This document shows positions 1 to 7,498 of a stretch of DNA of 63,872 nucleotides, in pieces. The notes under the pieces were generated by a model. It was not told the origin of the DNA, did no database searches, and worked only from the letters and a program-made list of their open reading frames with translations. The DNA is from Methanoculleus sp. (GTDB lineage Archaea > Halobacteriota > Methanomicrobia > Methanomicrobiales > Methanoculleaceae). A program made the position numbers and the translations under genes. The stretch covers positions 1-63,872 of the forward strand of contig JASGMC010000001.1 of NCBI GenBank assembly GCA_030156625.1, read 5' to 3'. Each line of letters starts with the position of its first letter. Within the stretch, counting starts at the first letter, position 1.

Positions 1-615
1 GACGATCATGGCGAGCGTCGGGCTCTGGACGCGGCCGACGGAGAGGATGTTCGTGCCGCCCCGGCGTGCCGCGAGGCTGATGAACCGGGTCAGCGCCGCC
101 CCCCACATCAGGTCGACCGTCTGGCGGGCCTCGCCGGCAGCCGCGAGCGCGAAGTCGAGATCGGTCAGGTTCTCAAACGCGGACCGTATCTCCGCCGGGG
201 TTATCGCGGAGAACCGAGCCCGGTTGATCCTGACGTTGGGGTTCACCGCACGGACAAGCTCGTAAGCCTCCTTACCGATCAGTTCCCCTTCGGTATCGTA
301 ATCGGTGGCGATGGTGACGAGGTCCGCCTTTTTTGACAGTTTCTGGATGATATTGACGATCTTCTTCTCGGTCGGCTTCTTGACGATGCCTGCGTCGATG
401 AGGGTTCGCGGCGTGTGGGTTTCGCTTCGCCAGTTCGTGTAGCCGGGCTCGAAGTCCACCTCCACAACGTGCCCTTTGAGGCCGACCACCGTCTTCGTGT
501 CAAAGGTGTAGGTGGATACGCTTCCATCCTTTGTCGCCCTCACTTTCTCGTTGCCGGCGAGGAGCTGCGCGATACGGTTTGCTGATATATTCTTCTCTGC
601 TATGATCAGATGCAC
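1..615 (-). CDS. topA: DNA topoisomerase I (archaeal TopA), N-terminal part
   Basis: Type IA topoisomerase that relaxes negative supercoils through a transient 5'-phosphotyrosine break. The first 205 codons are in the window and the gene runs off its left edge. The start is GTG at 615-613, giving a protein that begins VHLIIAEKNISANRIAQLL, the typical archaeal TopA TOPRIM start. A purine-rich ribosome site lies inside the end of gatB. The TOPRIM acidic motif TDYDTEGELIG is present near residue 110, and GRVQSPTLAM near the edge belongs to the conserved core. The catalytic tyrosine lies beyond the window. It begins 7 nt after gatB and is probably co-transcribed with it. Confidence 0.93.
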   Translation of the reverse strand, partial: MHLIIAEKNISANRIAQLLAGNEKVRATKDGSVSTYTFDTKTVVGLKGHVVEVDFEPGYTNWRSETHTPRTLIDAGIVKKPTEKKIVNIIQKLSKKADLVTIATDYDTEGELIGKEAYELVRAVNPNVRINRARFSAITPAEIRSAFENLTDLDFALAAAGEARQTVDLMWGAALTRFISLAARRGGTNILSVGRVQSPTLAMIV

Positions 616-621
616 TGCGGG

Positions 622-2037
622 TTACACCCCCCCTATCTCGAGACACTCGGATACGATTCGCCCGAGCTCCCGCGGGTCCGCCCTGCCGCGGGTCTCCTTC
701 ATCACCTGCCCCACGAGGAAGTTTAAGGCTCCCTTCTTGCCGGTTCGGTAATCTTCCACCGCCTGGGGGTTCGCGGCGATCACGGCCTGCACGATCTGCG
801 TGAACTCGCCTCCCGTGGCCCTGGCGAGCCCCTCACGCTCCACGATCGCGACAGGCCTCTCGCAGGGCCTGCCTCGCGCGCAGGCATCAAGCATCTCTCT
901 GAGCACCTGGACGCCGGCCGCATCAGTGATGGTCTCCTCCTTCAGGAGTTCGAGGAGTTCCGCGATGCGGTCGGCCGGAACGGCGGCGATGCTCATGTCG
1001 CGGTAGTTGAGCTCCCCGAGAAGGGTGTCGGCCACCCAGGTGGCGGCGAGGACCGGGTCGACATGGGCGATCTCCTCATAGAAGTCGGCAAGTTTCGGGT
1101 CGCCGGTCAGAGTCCGGGCGTGGTTGAGCGATATGCCGAACTGTGCCATGAATCGGTTCTTCCGGGCGACGGGCAGTTCGGGGAGGTCGATCTCCGCAAC
1201 CCAGCCCGCGACACGGAGCGGCCTCAGATCGGGCTCCGGGAAGTAGCGGTAGTCGTGCTCCTCCTCCTTGCCGCGGGCGGAGGAGGTGATTCCGCGGCCT
1301 TCCATGAAGTGCCGGGTCTCTCTCGTCACCTTCTGCCCGCGCCGGAGCAGGTTCTTCTGCCGGGTCACCTCGAAAGTGAGGGCCTTTTCGACACCCTTAT
1401 AGGAGGAGATGTTCTTGACCTCGACCCGTTCGGAGCCTTCAAGCGAGATGTTTGCATCGACACGGAGAGCACCCTCCCGGTCGCCGTCGAAGACCCCGAG
1501 GTACTCGAGGACTGTCCGGAGCTTGTTGAGGAACCGGCGGGCCTCCTGCGGGGAGCGCATATCCGGTTCGGTGACGATCTCAAGGAGCGGTATGCCGGAC
1601 CGGTTGTAGTCGACGAGCGAGTACTTCGAGCCGCCTGCGACGTGAACGAGCCTTCCCGGGTCCTCTTCGAGGTGCACCCGGGTGATCCGGACGATCTTTT
1701 CGTGCCCCTCGTCGTCCTCGATCTCGACGGTCCCCTCTACCGCGAGCGGCTTGTCGTACTGCGTGATCTGATAGGCCTTCGGGAGGTCGGGGTAGAAGTA
1801 GTTCTTCCGGGCGAACTCCGACTCCTCAGGGACCTTCATATCGAGGGCTTTTGCCACACGGAGGCCATACTCGACCGCCCTTTTGTTCAGGCGCGGGAGC
1901 GCCCCCGGGAGGCCGAGACAGACCGGACAGCAGTGGGTGTTGGGTTCGTCGTCCCGGTAGTCCGTCGAGCACCCGCAGAAGAGCTTCGTCGTCGTCGCGA
2001 GCTGGACGTGGATCTCGAGTCCGACGATCGTCTTCAT
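622..2037 (-). CDS. gatB: Aspartyl/glutamyl-tRNA(Asn/Gln) amidotransferase subunit B
   Basis: GatB is the kinase and tRNA-binding subunit of GatCAB, which converts misacylated Asp-tRNA(Asn) or Glu-tRNA(Gln) to the amide form. The 471-residue length is normal. The protein opens with the family motif VGLEIHVQL and has zinc-type cysteines (CGCSTDY near residue 22, then CCPVC near 37), the conserved EEDPGR and VDYNRSGIPLLEIVTEPD blocks, and a C-terminal YqeY-like helical domain. The start ATG overlaps the end of gatA by 4 nt (ATGA), so translation is probably coupled. All three subunits sit together in the order C-A-B. Confidence 0.97.
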   Translation of the reverse strand: MKTIVGLEIHVQLATTTKLFCGCSTDYRDDEPNTHCCPVCLGLPGALPRLNKRAVEYGLRVAKALDMKVPEESEFARKNYFYPDLPKAYQITQYDKPLAVEGTVEIEDDEGHEKIVRITRVHLEEDPGRLVHVAGGSKYSLVDYNRSGIPLLEIVTEPDMRSPQEARRFLNKLRTVLEYLGVFDGDREGALRVDANISLEGSERVEVKNISSYKGVEKALTFEVTRQKNLLRRGQKVTRETRHFMEGRGITSSARGKEEEHDYRYFPEPDLRPLRVAGWVAEIDLPELPVARKNRFMAQFGISLNHARTLTGDPKLADFYEEIAHVDPVLAATWVADTLLGELNYRDMSIAAVPADRIAELLELLKEETITDAAGVQVLREMLDACARGRPCERPVAIVEREGLARATGGEFTQIVQAVIAANPQAVEDYRTGKKGALNFLVGQVMKETRGRADPRELGRIVSECLEIGGV

Positions 2038-3335
2038 GCCCTCACCTCCTGCTCGTAGGCATAGGCAGCGTCGACGACGCGCTCGTCCTCGAACTGCCTT
2101 CCCATCAACTGGAGGCCCACGGGGAGGCCGTCAATCCTGCCGCACGGAACCGATATCGCCGGGATTCCGGCAAGGTTCGCCGGCACCGTGAGGATATCCG
2201 AGAGATACATCGAGAGCGGGTCGGTCTTCTCGCCGAGGCGGAAAGCCACGGTCGGCATCGTCGGCCCGGCGATGATGTCTGCGTCGCGGAGGGCGCGTTC
2301 GAAGTCCTGCATGATATTCCGGCGGGCCACCTGCGCCTTCGCGTAGTACCTGCCGGCGTAGCCCGCTGAGAGGGCGAAGGTGCCGAGCATGACCCGGCGC
2401 CGGACCTCAGTTCCGAACTTCTCCTCCCGGAGGTCCTGGTAGGCCTCGTGCCAGGTCTTCCTGGTATCGACCGCCGGGCCGTAGCGGACGCCGTCGAACC
2501 GCGCGAGGTTCGATGAGGCTTCGCTCGTGCAGATGACGTAGTAGGCTGCAAGCGCGTGCCGCATGCCGGGTATGCTCACCGTGACGGTCTCGGCCCCGAG
2601 CCCTTCGAGGACGGCGATCGCGTTTCTGACCGTCTCCGCGACGCGGGGGTCCACGCCTTCGCCGAAGTACTCCTCCGGTATCCCTATCCGGAGGCCGGCG
2701 ATATCTGCCGAAGGCCGGTGGTCGTACGGCCGATCGAGCATCGTCGAGTCGCGGGGGTCGTACTTCGCGATCACCGACATCAGCCTTGAAGCATCCTCCA
2801 CAGTCCGGGCCATCGGCCCGATCTGTTCGAGGGAGTTTGCGTAGGCGATGAGGCCGTAGCGGGAGACCCGGCCGTAGGTGGGCTTGAGCCCTACGATCCC
2901 GCAGAACGCAGCCGGGCATCGGATCGAGCCGCCGGTATCGGTGCCGAGTGCCATCGGGACGAGGTCTGCGGCGACCGCGGCGGCACTCCCTCCGGACGAT
3001 CCGCCGGGCACCCTTGACGGGTCCGCCGGGTTTTTGGTGGGGCCGAACGCGCTCGTCTCGGTGGTGGTGCCCATGCCGAACTCGTCCATGTTGGTCTTGC
3101 CGACGATCGCGGCCCCTGCTTTCCGGAGGAGTCCCACGACGTAGGCATCGTACGGCGGGACGTAGCTCTCGAGGATCTTCGACCCGCAGGTGGTCTCTAT
3201 GCCTGCCGTGGATATATTGTCCTTGACCGCGACGGCGATGCCGGCGAGCGTCCCGTCGGAGAACGGCGCTGTGCTGCAGGTGGTGATGAAGGCGTTGTAC
3301 CGGTCGTCCGGCGAGAATTCAAGGGTTCCCGCCAC
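2034..3335 (-). CDS. gatA: Aspartyl/glutamyl-tRNA(Asn/Gln) amidotransferase subunit A
   Basis: GatA is the amidase-signature subunit that releases ammonia from glutamine or asparagine for GatB. The Ser-Ser-Lys triad is visible: Lys in GIAVAVKDN (K38), the GGSSGGS motif near residue 115, and GTDTGGSIR about 20 residues later. At 433 residues it is slightly shorter than many bacterial GatA proteins, mainly at the N-terminus, as is common in archaea. It starts directly after gatC (no gap) and overlaps gatB by 4 nt. Confidence 0.97.
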   Translation of the reverse strand: MAGTLEFSPDDRYNAFITTCSTAPFSDGTLAGIAVAVKDNISTAGIETTCGSKILESYVPPYDAYVVGLLRKAGAAIVGKTNMDEFGMGTTTETSAFGPTKNPADPSRVPGGSSGGSAAAVAADLVPMALGTDTGGSIRCPAAFCGIVGLKPTYGRVSRYGLIAYANSLEQIGPMARTVEDASRLMSVIAKYDPRDSTMLDRPYDHRPSADIAGLRIGIPEEYFGEGVDPRVAETVRNAIAVLEGLGAETVTVSIPGMRHALAAYYVICTSEASSNLARFDGVRYGPAVDTRKTWHEAYQDLREEKFGTEVRRRVMLGTFALSAGYAGRYYAKAQVARRNIMQDFERALRDADIIAGPTMPTVAFRLGEKTDPLSMYLSDILTVPANLAGIPAISVPCGRIDGLPVGLQLMGRQFEDERVVDAAYAYEQEVRA

Positions 3336-3605
3336 TCACATCACCCTCGGCGCCTTGATGAACCCGTCCTCGGTCGACCCCGCGTTCGCGAGGGTTTCTT
3401 CCTGCGAGAGGCAGGGCCGGGGCTCGTCGTCCCGGAAGACGTTCGTGATCCCGGCCGCCGGGGCGCCTTCGCCCTGTACGGTGTCGAGAACTTCAAAGTA
3501 GTCGAGAATTGCGTTGAACTGGGTGGTGAACTCCGGCACCTCGTCTTTCAATATGCCGATATCCGCAAGTTCTGCTATATGCTCAATATCGCTCTCAGTA
3601 ATCAT
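3336..3605 (-). CDS. gatC: Aspartyl/glutamyl-tRNA(Asn/Gln) amidotransferase subunit C
   Basis: An 89-residue GatC, the small strap subunit that stabilises GatA on GatB. Family features are the N-terminal helix (SDIEHIAELADI), the central FNAILDYFEVLDTV block and the proline-rich tail with FRDDEPRPCLSQEE. It overlaps the preceding asparagine-synthase-like gene by 11 nt and abuts gatA, so the four genes look translationally linked. Confidence 0.95.
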   Translation of the reverse strand: MITESDIEHIAELADIGILKDEVPEFTTQFNAILDYFEVLDTVQGEGAPAAGITNVFRDDEPRPCLSQEETLANAGSTEDGFIKAPRVM

Positions 3606-4602
3606 GTTCCGCCCTGCTGATCTCCGTTAAGTACCCTTGTACCGACTTTTTATAACCGTTTTTACGGGAGAGGCGTTGTATTATCCGCCAGATTCCGCTC
3701 CCGTATTGCATCGCTTTCTTCTCGGCCCGGGCGATTTCGGGGGGAATGTGGCGTTCTGCGACCACACGCAGGGGATATTTTCTCACCCCCCCGCGCACCC
3801 TCTCTCTCGCCGGGATCGCCTGCGCGGCGCGCACCACCCGGACGTCGAGGTAGGGCATCGACAGGTATGCCCCGTGGAGCGCCGCCACCGCCTGGTCCCT
3901 CGCCCCCTGGCGCCCGAGGTCTGCAAAGTCGCGATCGAGTTCCGCTGCGAGGTCCGGGGAGGTGAGGTAGCGGGCGTAGCCGCCGAAGAGCTCGTCGGCT
4001 CCCTGCCCGGCGAGGATCCGGGTGTGTCCCTGCTCTCCCGCCCAGGCGGCGGCGAAATACATGGTCGCCGCAATCGAGGCCTCGACCGGGTTCGTCGGAT
4101 CGGGGATTACCCGGACCACCCGGGCGAGCGCCTCCGCAACCTCGTCTTCGGTCGGGGAGACAATCGTGAGGTCGAGCCCCATCGTCCGGGCGGCCTTCGC
4201 CGCCCACGCTGCGTCGTGCGACCCCTCGATTCCCACCGTCACGCAGGGCAGGCCGGCGAGCCCGGCGACGAGGGCTGAATCCACGCCGCCGGAGAATGCC
4301 ATCACGCCCTCGTCGCTCCGCAGATCGACCGCGGTGACGATCGCCTCCTCGAGGGTGCAGGGCGGAGGATTGGGGGCTATCCGGGCCCCCTCGCGCCCGC
4401 TGCACCGGACTGTTCCCGGCGAGACCGGGCCGGGCATGACGCCGAAGGTGTCGCGAGCGATGCAGTCGCCCCATTCTAGCAGGAACTCGCCGCCGCATCG
4501 GGCGATGGTTTCCGGTCCCTCTCCGAGCATCCGCTCCACATCGGCGGGGGAGAGCCGCACCCCGTCGCGTTCCATCCAGCCCTTCAGGTTCATGGTCGGC
4601 AT
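3595..4602 (-). CDS. Asparagine-synthase-like ATP pyrophosphatase lacking the glutaminase domain
   Basis: A 335-residue protein with an asparagine synthase C-terminal (PP-loop) domain: AFSGGVDSALVAGL near residue 103, then the substrate-site signature LAGQGADELFGGYARY near 192. The N-terminus is only about 95 residues, keeps a weak echo of the region before the synthase domain (CGGEFLLEWGD), and lacks the N-terminal Cys2 nucleophile of AsnB. Ammonia would therefore have to come from elsewhere. It heads the gatCAB operon and overlaps gatC by 11 nt, which suggests a link to amide or tRNA amidation chemistry, though this is inference. A TATA-like box lies about 90 nt upstream. Confidence 0.85.
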   Translation of the reverse strand: MPTMNLKGWMERDGVRLSPADVERMLGEGPETIARCGGEFLLEWGDCIARDTFGVMPGPVSPGTVRCSGREGARIAPNPPPCTLEEAIVTAVDLRSDEGVMAFSGGVDSALVAGLAGLPCVTVGIEGSHDAAWAAKAARTMGLDLTIVSPTEDEVAEALARVVRVIPDPTNPVEASIAATMYFAAAWAGEQGHTRILAGQGADELFGGYARYLTSPDLAAELDRDFADLGRQGARDQAVAALHGAYLSMPYLDVRVVRAAQAIPARERVRGGVRKYPLRVVAERHIPPEIARAEKKAMQYGSGIWRIIQRLSRKNGYKKSVQGYLTEISRAEHDY

Positions 4603-4693
4603 ATTTCGTAATCCGGCAGGTTATTGCCATGAGGCTCCCGCGGTATGCGATCGCCCCAAAAAACGGATCAATTTCAGTGTTTGCACTGTTGAA

Positions 4694-4701
4694 CTATAAA
4701 A
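4694..4701 (-). promoter_or_regulatory. TATA-like box for the asn-like/gatCAB/topA operon
   Basis: On the minus strand this reads TTTTATAG in an AT-rich stretch between the divergent sequence contexts of the amidotransferase operon and the pilin gene. A start of transcription about 25 nt downstream would leave a leader of roughly 70 nt. It is the only good TATA candidate between 4603 and 4760. Confidence 0.4.
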
Positions 4702-4760
4702 TGTGTGTACACCGGCCGGCGCAAAATGTGGGCTACTTGGGCGATTTCGGTCGGAATACA

Positions 4761-5693
4761 TCACCCCAGGGCCGAGACGGCTACCCTGACCCGGCGCAGT
4801 GTTACACGCTCGGGCGCATGACCTTCGTCGAAGGAGAGCGTCACCTGGTCCCAGCCGTCTTCGGATATGGTCGCGTAGTTTTTGACGTTATCGTAGGTTC
4901 CATTCATCTCGGAGAGTGTCTCGTTGCACTTCTGCCGTAATGACTTGTTCATTGGGACCGGGAGACTCGTGTTAACCGCGATCCCGATAGTTTCTGAGGA
5001 TCCGGTGGCTGTCAGGTTGACCGGTATATCCTCCACCGACGCATCCAGGGAGAGCGTCCCCACGCCGTTCCCGCTCGCGAAAGTACGCTCTCCGGGCTCG
5101 AACGTCACGAGCGAGATCCGGACGGCGGTGCAGTTGTAGTTGTTGTTCTCGTCGTACTGTCCATCGTGCTCGATCCCGATGAGCGAGGCGGCGAACCCCG
5201 AGGTCTCCGCAGCCTTACGGACCTCGTCCATATCCGGGTACTCGAGCGACGTCTGGAGCCCTCCCCCGGTGACGTTGGTGTAGCCGTACTGCCAGGCATA
5301 CCCCTGGTCGCGCCAGAAACTGCCGATCGGGGTGTAGGAGAAGTTCGTCAGGTTGCAGTTGTAGGTCGTCCCGTTCAGGGTCACGCCGGCAAGTGGGCCC
5401 CCCGGATCCTCGAAGACCCGGAGCGTCCCCCCCGACCTGACCGGGTCGAGGATCGTCCCGCCCCCGCCGAGGGGAATGCGTTTCGAGAGTTGCAGGTCCT
5501 GTTTGAGCGCCGCAACGGTGGTAATGTCCGACTCGAACGCAAGGAACGACTCCTCGACCGCGTGCAGGTGCTCCACCTCCGCCTGCTGCTTGAGCGAGGG
5601 GACGACGATGGCGTTGTAGGCTGAGAGGAACATCACCAGGACGGCGAGGAGGAGCATCGCCGCGACGACCGGCGTGACGGCGCGTTCGTCCAT
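4761..5693 (-). CDS. Archaeal type IV pilin-like protein
   Basis: A 310-residue protein that opens with a class III signal-like N-terminus, MDERAVTPVVAAMLLLAVL, in which a charged leader is followed by a hydrophobic helix that would be cut by the archaeal prepilin peptidase (PibD/EppA). The remainder is predicted extracellular and carries several N-glycosylation sequons (NGT, NCT, NFS, NLT, NKS, NET). It is larger than a major pilin, so it may be a minor pilin or adhesin. Its start follows the stop of the broken pilin gene upstream without a gap, suggesting a two-gene pilin operon. Specific family membership is not certain. Confidence 0.75.
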   Translation of the reverse strand: MDERAVTPVVAAMLLLAVLVMFLSAYNAIVVPSLKQQAEVEHLHAVEESFLAFESDITTVAALKQDLQLSKRIPLGGGGTILDPVRSGGTLRVFEDPGGPLAGVTLNGTTYNCNLTNFSYTPIGSFWRDQGYAWQYGYTNVTGGGLQTSLEYPDMDEVRKAAETSGFAASLIGIEHDGQYDENNNYNCTAVRISLVTFEPGERTFASGNGVGTLSLDASVEDIPVNLTATGSSETIGIAVNTSLPVPMNKSLRQKCNETLSEMNGTYDNVKNYATISEDGWDQVTLSFDEGHAPERVTLRRVRVAVSALG

Positions 5694-6136
5694 TCACCGC
5701 ACCTCCCCGGAAAAGAGGACCGCCCGCGGCATGACGAGGCGCACCTGTCTGTCGCCGGGCTGGTACGGCACGACGATGCTGCTCCCGAGGTCGAAGACCT
5801 GCTTTTCAGGCGACAGGACGAACATATCAGAGCGATACTTCCGGGTCGCGGTGGCGTTCGAGATGATGACCTCGAGGTCGGCCGCCCGCACCCAGTCGCT
5901 GCCCTTATGGTAGAGCGTGACGTTGTCCGTCGTGCTGGCCATCATGACGGTGACCGTCGGCGCACGCTCGGTGGGGAGGAGGTTTCCGAGCGATGCGGCG
6001 AAGACGGCGACGTAGTAGGACGCGATCGTACCGTCGCCGACGGTGGGGGGGCCGGGCTGTCGAGGGGGGCGTCTGTCGCCCGCGCGTCCTGTCGCGCCCT
6101 GATGCGTGCGGCCAGCGCTTTGATACTGTCGAGCAT
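5694..6136 (-). pseudogene. Type IV pilin-like gene, probably frameshifted at a C7 tract
   Basis: The 3' part (5694 to about 6045) encodes a clear pilin body in one frame: VAVFAASLGNLLPTERAP looks like the end of a pilin transmembrane helix and the usual following junction, then a domain with HKGSDWVRAADLEVI. That frame has no ATG, GTG or TTG between its upstream stop (about 6172) and the internal ATG at 5945, which lies after the helix. A plausible N-terminus starting ATG at 6136 lies in another frame. The two would join if the C7 run (G7 on the plus strand, 6045-6051) had one more C. The cause could be a sequencing error, a decayed gene or slippage-based switching. If intact it would pair with the downstream pilin. 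Confidence 0.6.
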
Positions 6137-6478
6137 CCCGAACGGGAATCCTGCAGTTGGGGTAGTTCCGTCATCTCGTGTCGAATCCTGTTCCCGGTGC
6201 CACAACAATGTCATCACTTGTTTCCTGAATTCAGTTCGGTGTTTGCGATACGTCTGCAGATGCTTCTCTGGGCACGGTCTTCTCCTGCGCAGTGGCAATG
6301 GCGGTCGATCCCGCGTCGGCCGCACCGGCACGGTGCCGGGCAGAACGGGTACTTCCTGCAGGTTCTATCAACGATAGGGGTGGTAATACTTATTATATAA
6401 ATTATAATAGATCGTATTACTGAGGTTGTCGGGAGTGTGGAGAGTGGCTGACGGAGTTAGGAGGGGGCTGTATCCGGC
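6137..6478. other. Intergenic region with palindromic TATA box
   Basis: About 340 nt between the pilin gene and the Gate-domain gene. I see no supportable gene here. The strongest signal is an AT-rich core around 6389-6412 with TTATATAA at 6393-6400, which could serve the plus-strand gene (AGGAGGGGG ribosome site at 6459-6467) or, read backwards, the pilin genes. Confidence 0.4.
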
Positions 6479-7414
6479 ATGCCGGTGATCTCCTCCGTGG
6501 TGAACGCCGTCCTGCTGGTAACCGCGGGCATCGTCGTCGCGAACATCCTTGCCGAGACCGGGGTCTTTTCCCGGCTTTCATCGTTCACCGGGCCGTTTTG
6601 CAGGGTCTCCGGCCTCTCCGACGCGTGCATCCTCTCGGTCGTCGCCATGGGGGTCAACGCCACGGCAGGCAAGTCGATGCTCGCCGAATACTATCACGAC
6701 GGGAAGGTGACGGAGCGGGAGGTGATCCCGGTACTCATCATGGGCACCTTCCCGGTGGTGCTTGGGGAATCGCTCTTCCGGGTCCAGCTCCCTGCGGCCC
6801 TGGTCCTCCTCGGACCCGTAATCGGGGCGATCTACACGGGGTTGAACCTCTTCTCGAGCGGCATCCAGGCGTTTGTTGCCCTCCTCTACAGCCGCCGGTT
6901 TCTCGCAAACCCCGGGTGCGCGTCTGCTCTGGCACCTTCCGCACCCGCGGCCGCTCTCGTTCTCAACCGGGAGGTCGTCCTTGCCGGGTGCAGGAAGGCG
7001 GTTCCGACACTCCGGCGGGTCGTTCCCATCACCCTGGCCGCGCTGATCGTCTTCTCCCTTCTCTCCGCGACGGAGATCATGGACGCCGTCGCCGCCGCGT
7101 TCGACCCACTCCTCAGGGCCGTCGGCCTCCCCGGCGAGAGTGCCGCGGCGCTCGTGGCGCAGTTCGTCCACTTCTCGGCAGGCTACGCGATCGTTGCGTC
7201 CCTGCTCGATAACGGCATCCTCACGCTCAAGACGGCGCTCGTCACGCTCGTCCTCGGGAGCATGGTGGTCATCACCATGATCTACGTCAAGTACTCCGTG
7301 CCGCTCTACCTCTCGCTCTTCGGCCGGTTCGGCATCAGGGTGGCGCTGGTCACGTACGCGGCGAGCATGGCCGCGAAGGTGGTCACGGTCGCGCTGGTGA
7401 TGATTCTGTTCTGA
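6479..7414 (+). CDS. Membrane protein with nucleoside-recognition (Gate) domain
   Basis: A 311-residue polytopic membrane protein with about eight hydrophobic segments. It resembles the nucleoside-recognition/Gate family seen in spore-maturation and transporter-like proteins: conserved features include a small-residue motif NATAGKSMLAEYY after the second helix, GLNLFSSGIQAF, and a second half related to the first. The transported substrate is not predictable. The ATG at 6479 sits 11 nt after a strong ribosome site (AGGAGGGGG). It is monocistronic and converges on the giant surface protein gene. Confidence 0.75.
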   Translation: MPVISSVVNAVLLVTAGIVVANILAETGVFSRLSSFTGPFCRVSGLSDACILSVVAMGVNATAGKSMLAEYYHDGKVTEREVIPVLIMGTFPVVLGESLFRVQLPAALVLLGPVIGAIYTGLNLFSSGIQAFVALLYSRRFLANPGCASALAPSAPAAALVLNREVVLAGCRKAVPTLRRVVPITLAALIVFSLLSATEIMDAVAAAFDPLLRAVGLPGESAAALVAQFVHFSAGYAIVASLLDNGILTLKTALVTLVLGSMVVITMIYVKYSVPLYLSLFGRFGIRVALVTYAASMAAKVVTVALVMILF

Positions 7415-7498
7415 GGGTGTTGGGGCAGAGCGGTATCGGTGGCTGTCTCTCTCGGCAGAGGTATTCCGGGATGATCACAACGACAAAAAGAGAGGGGG

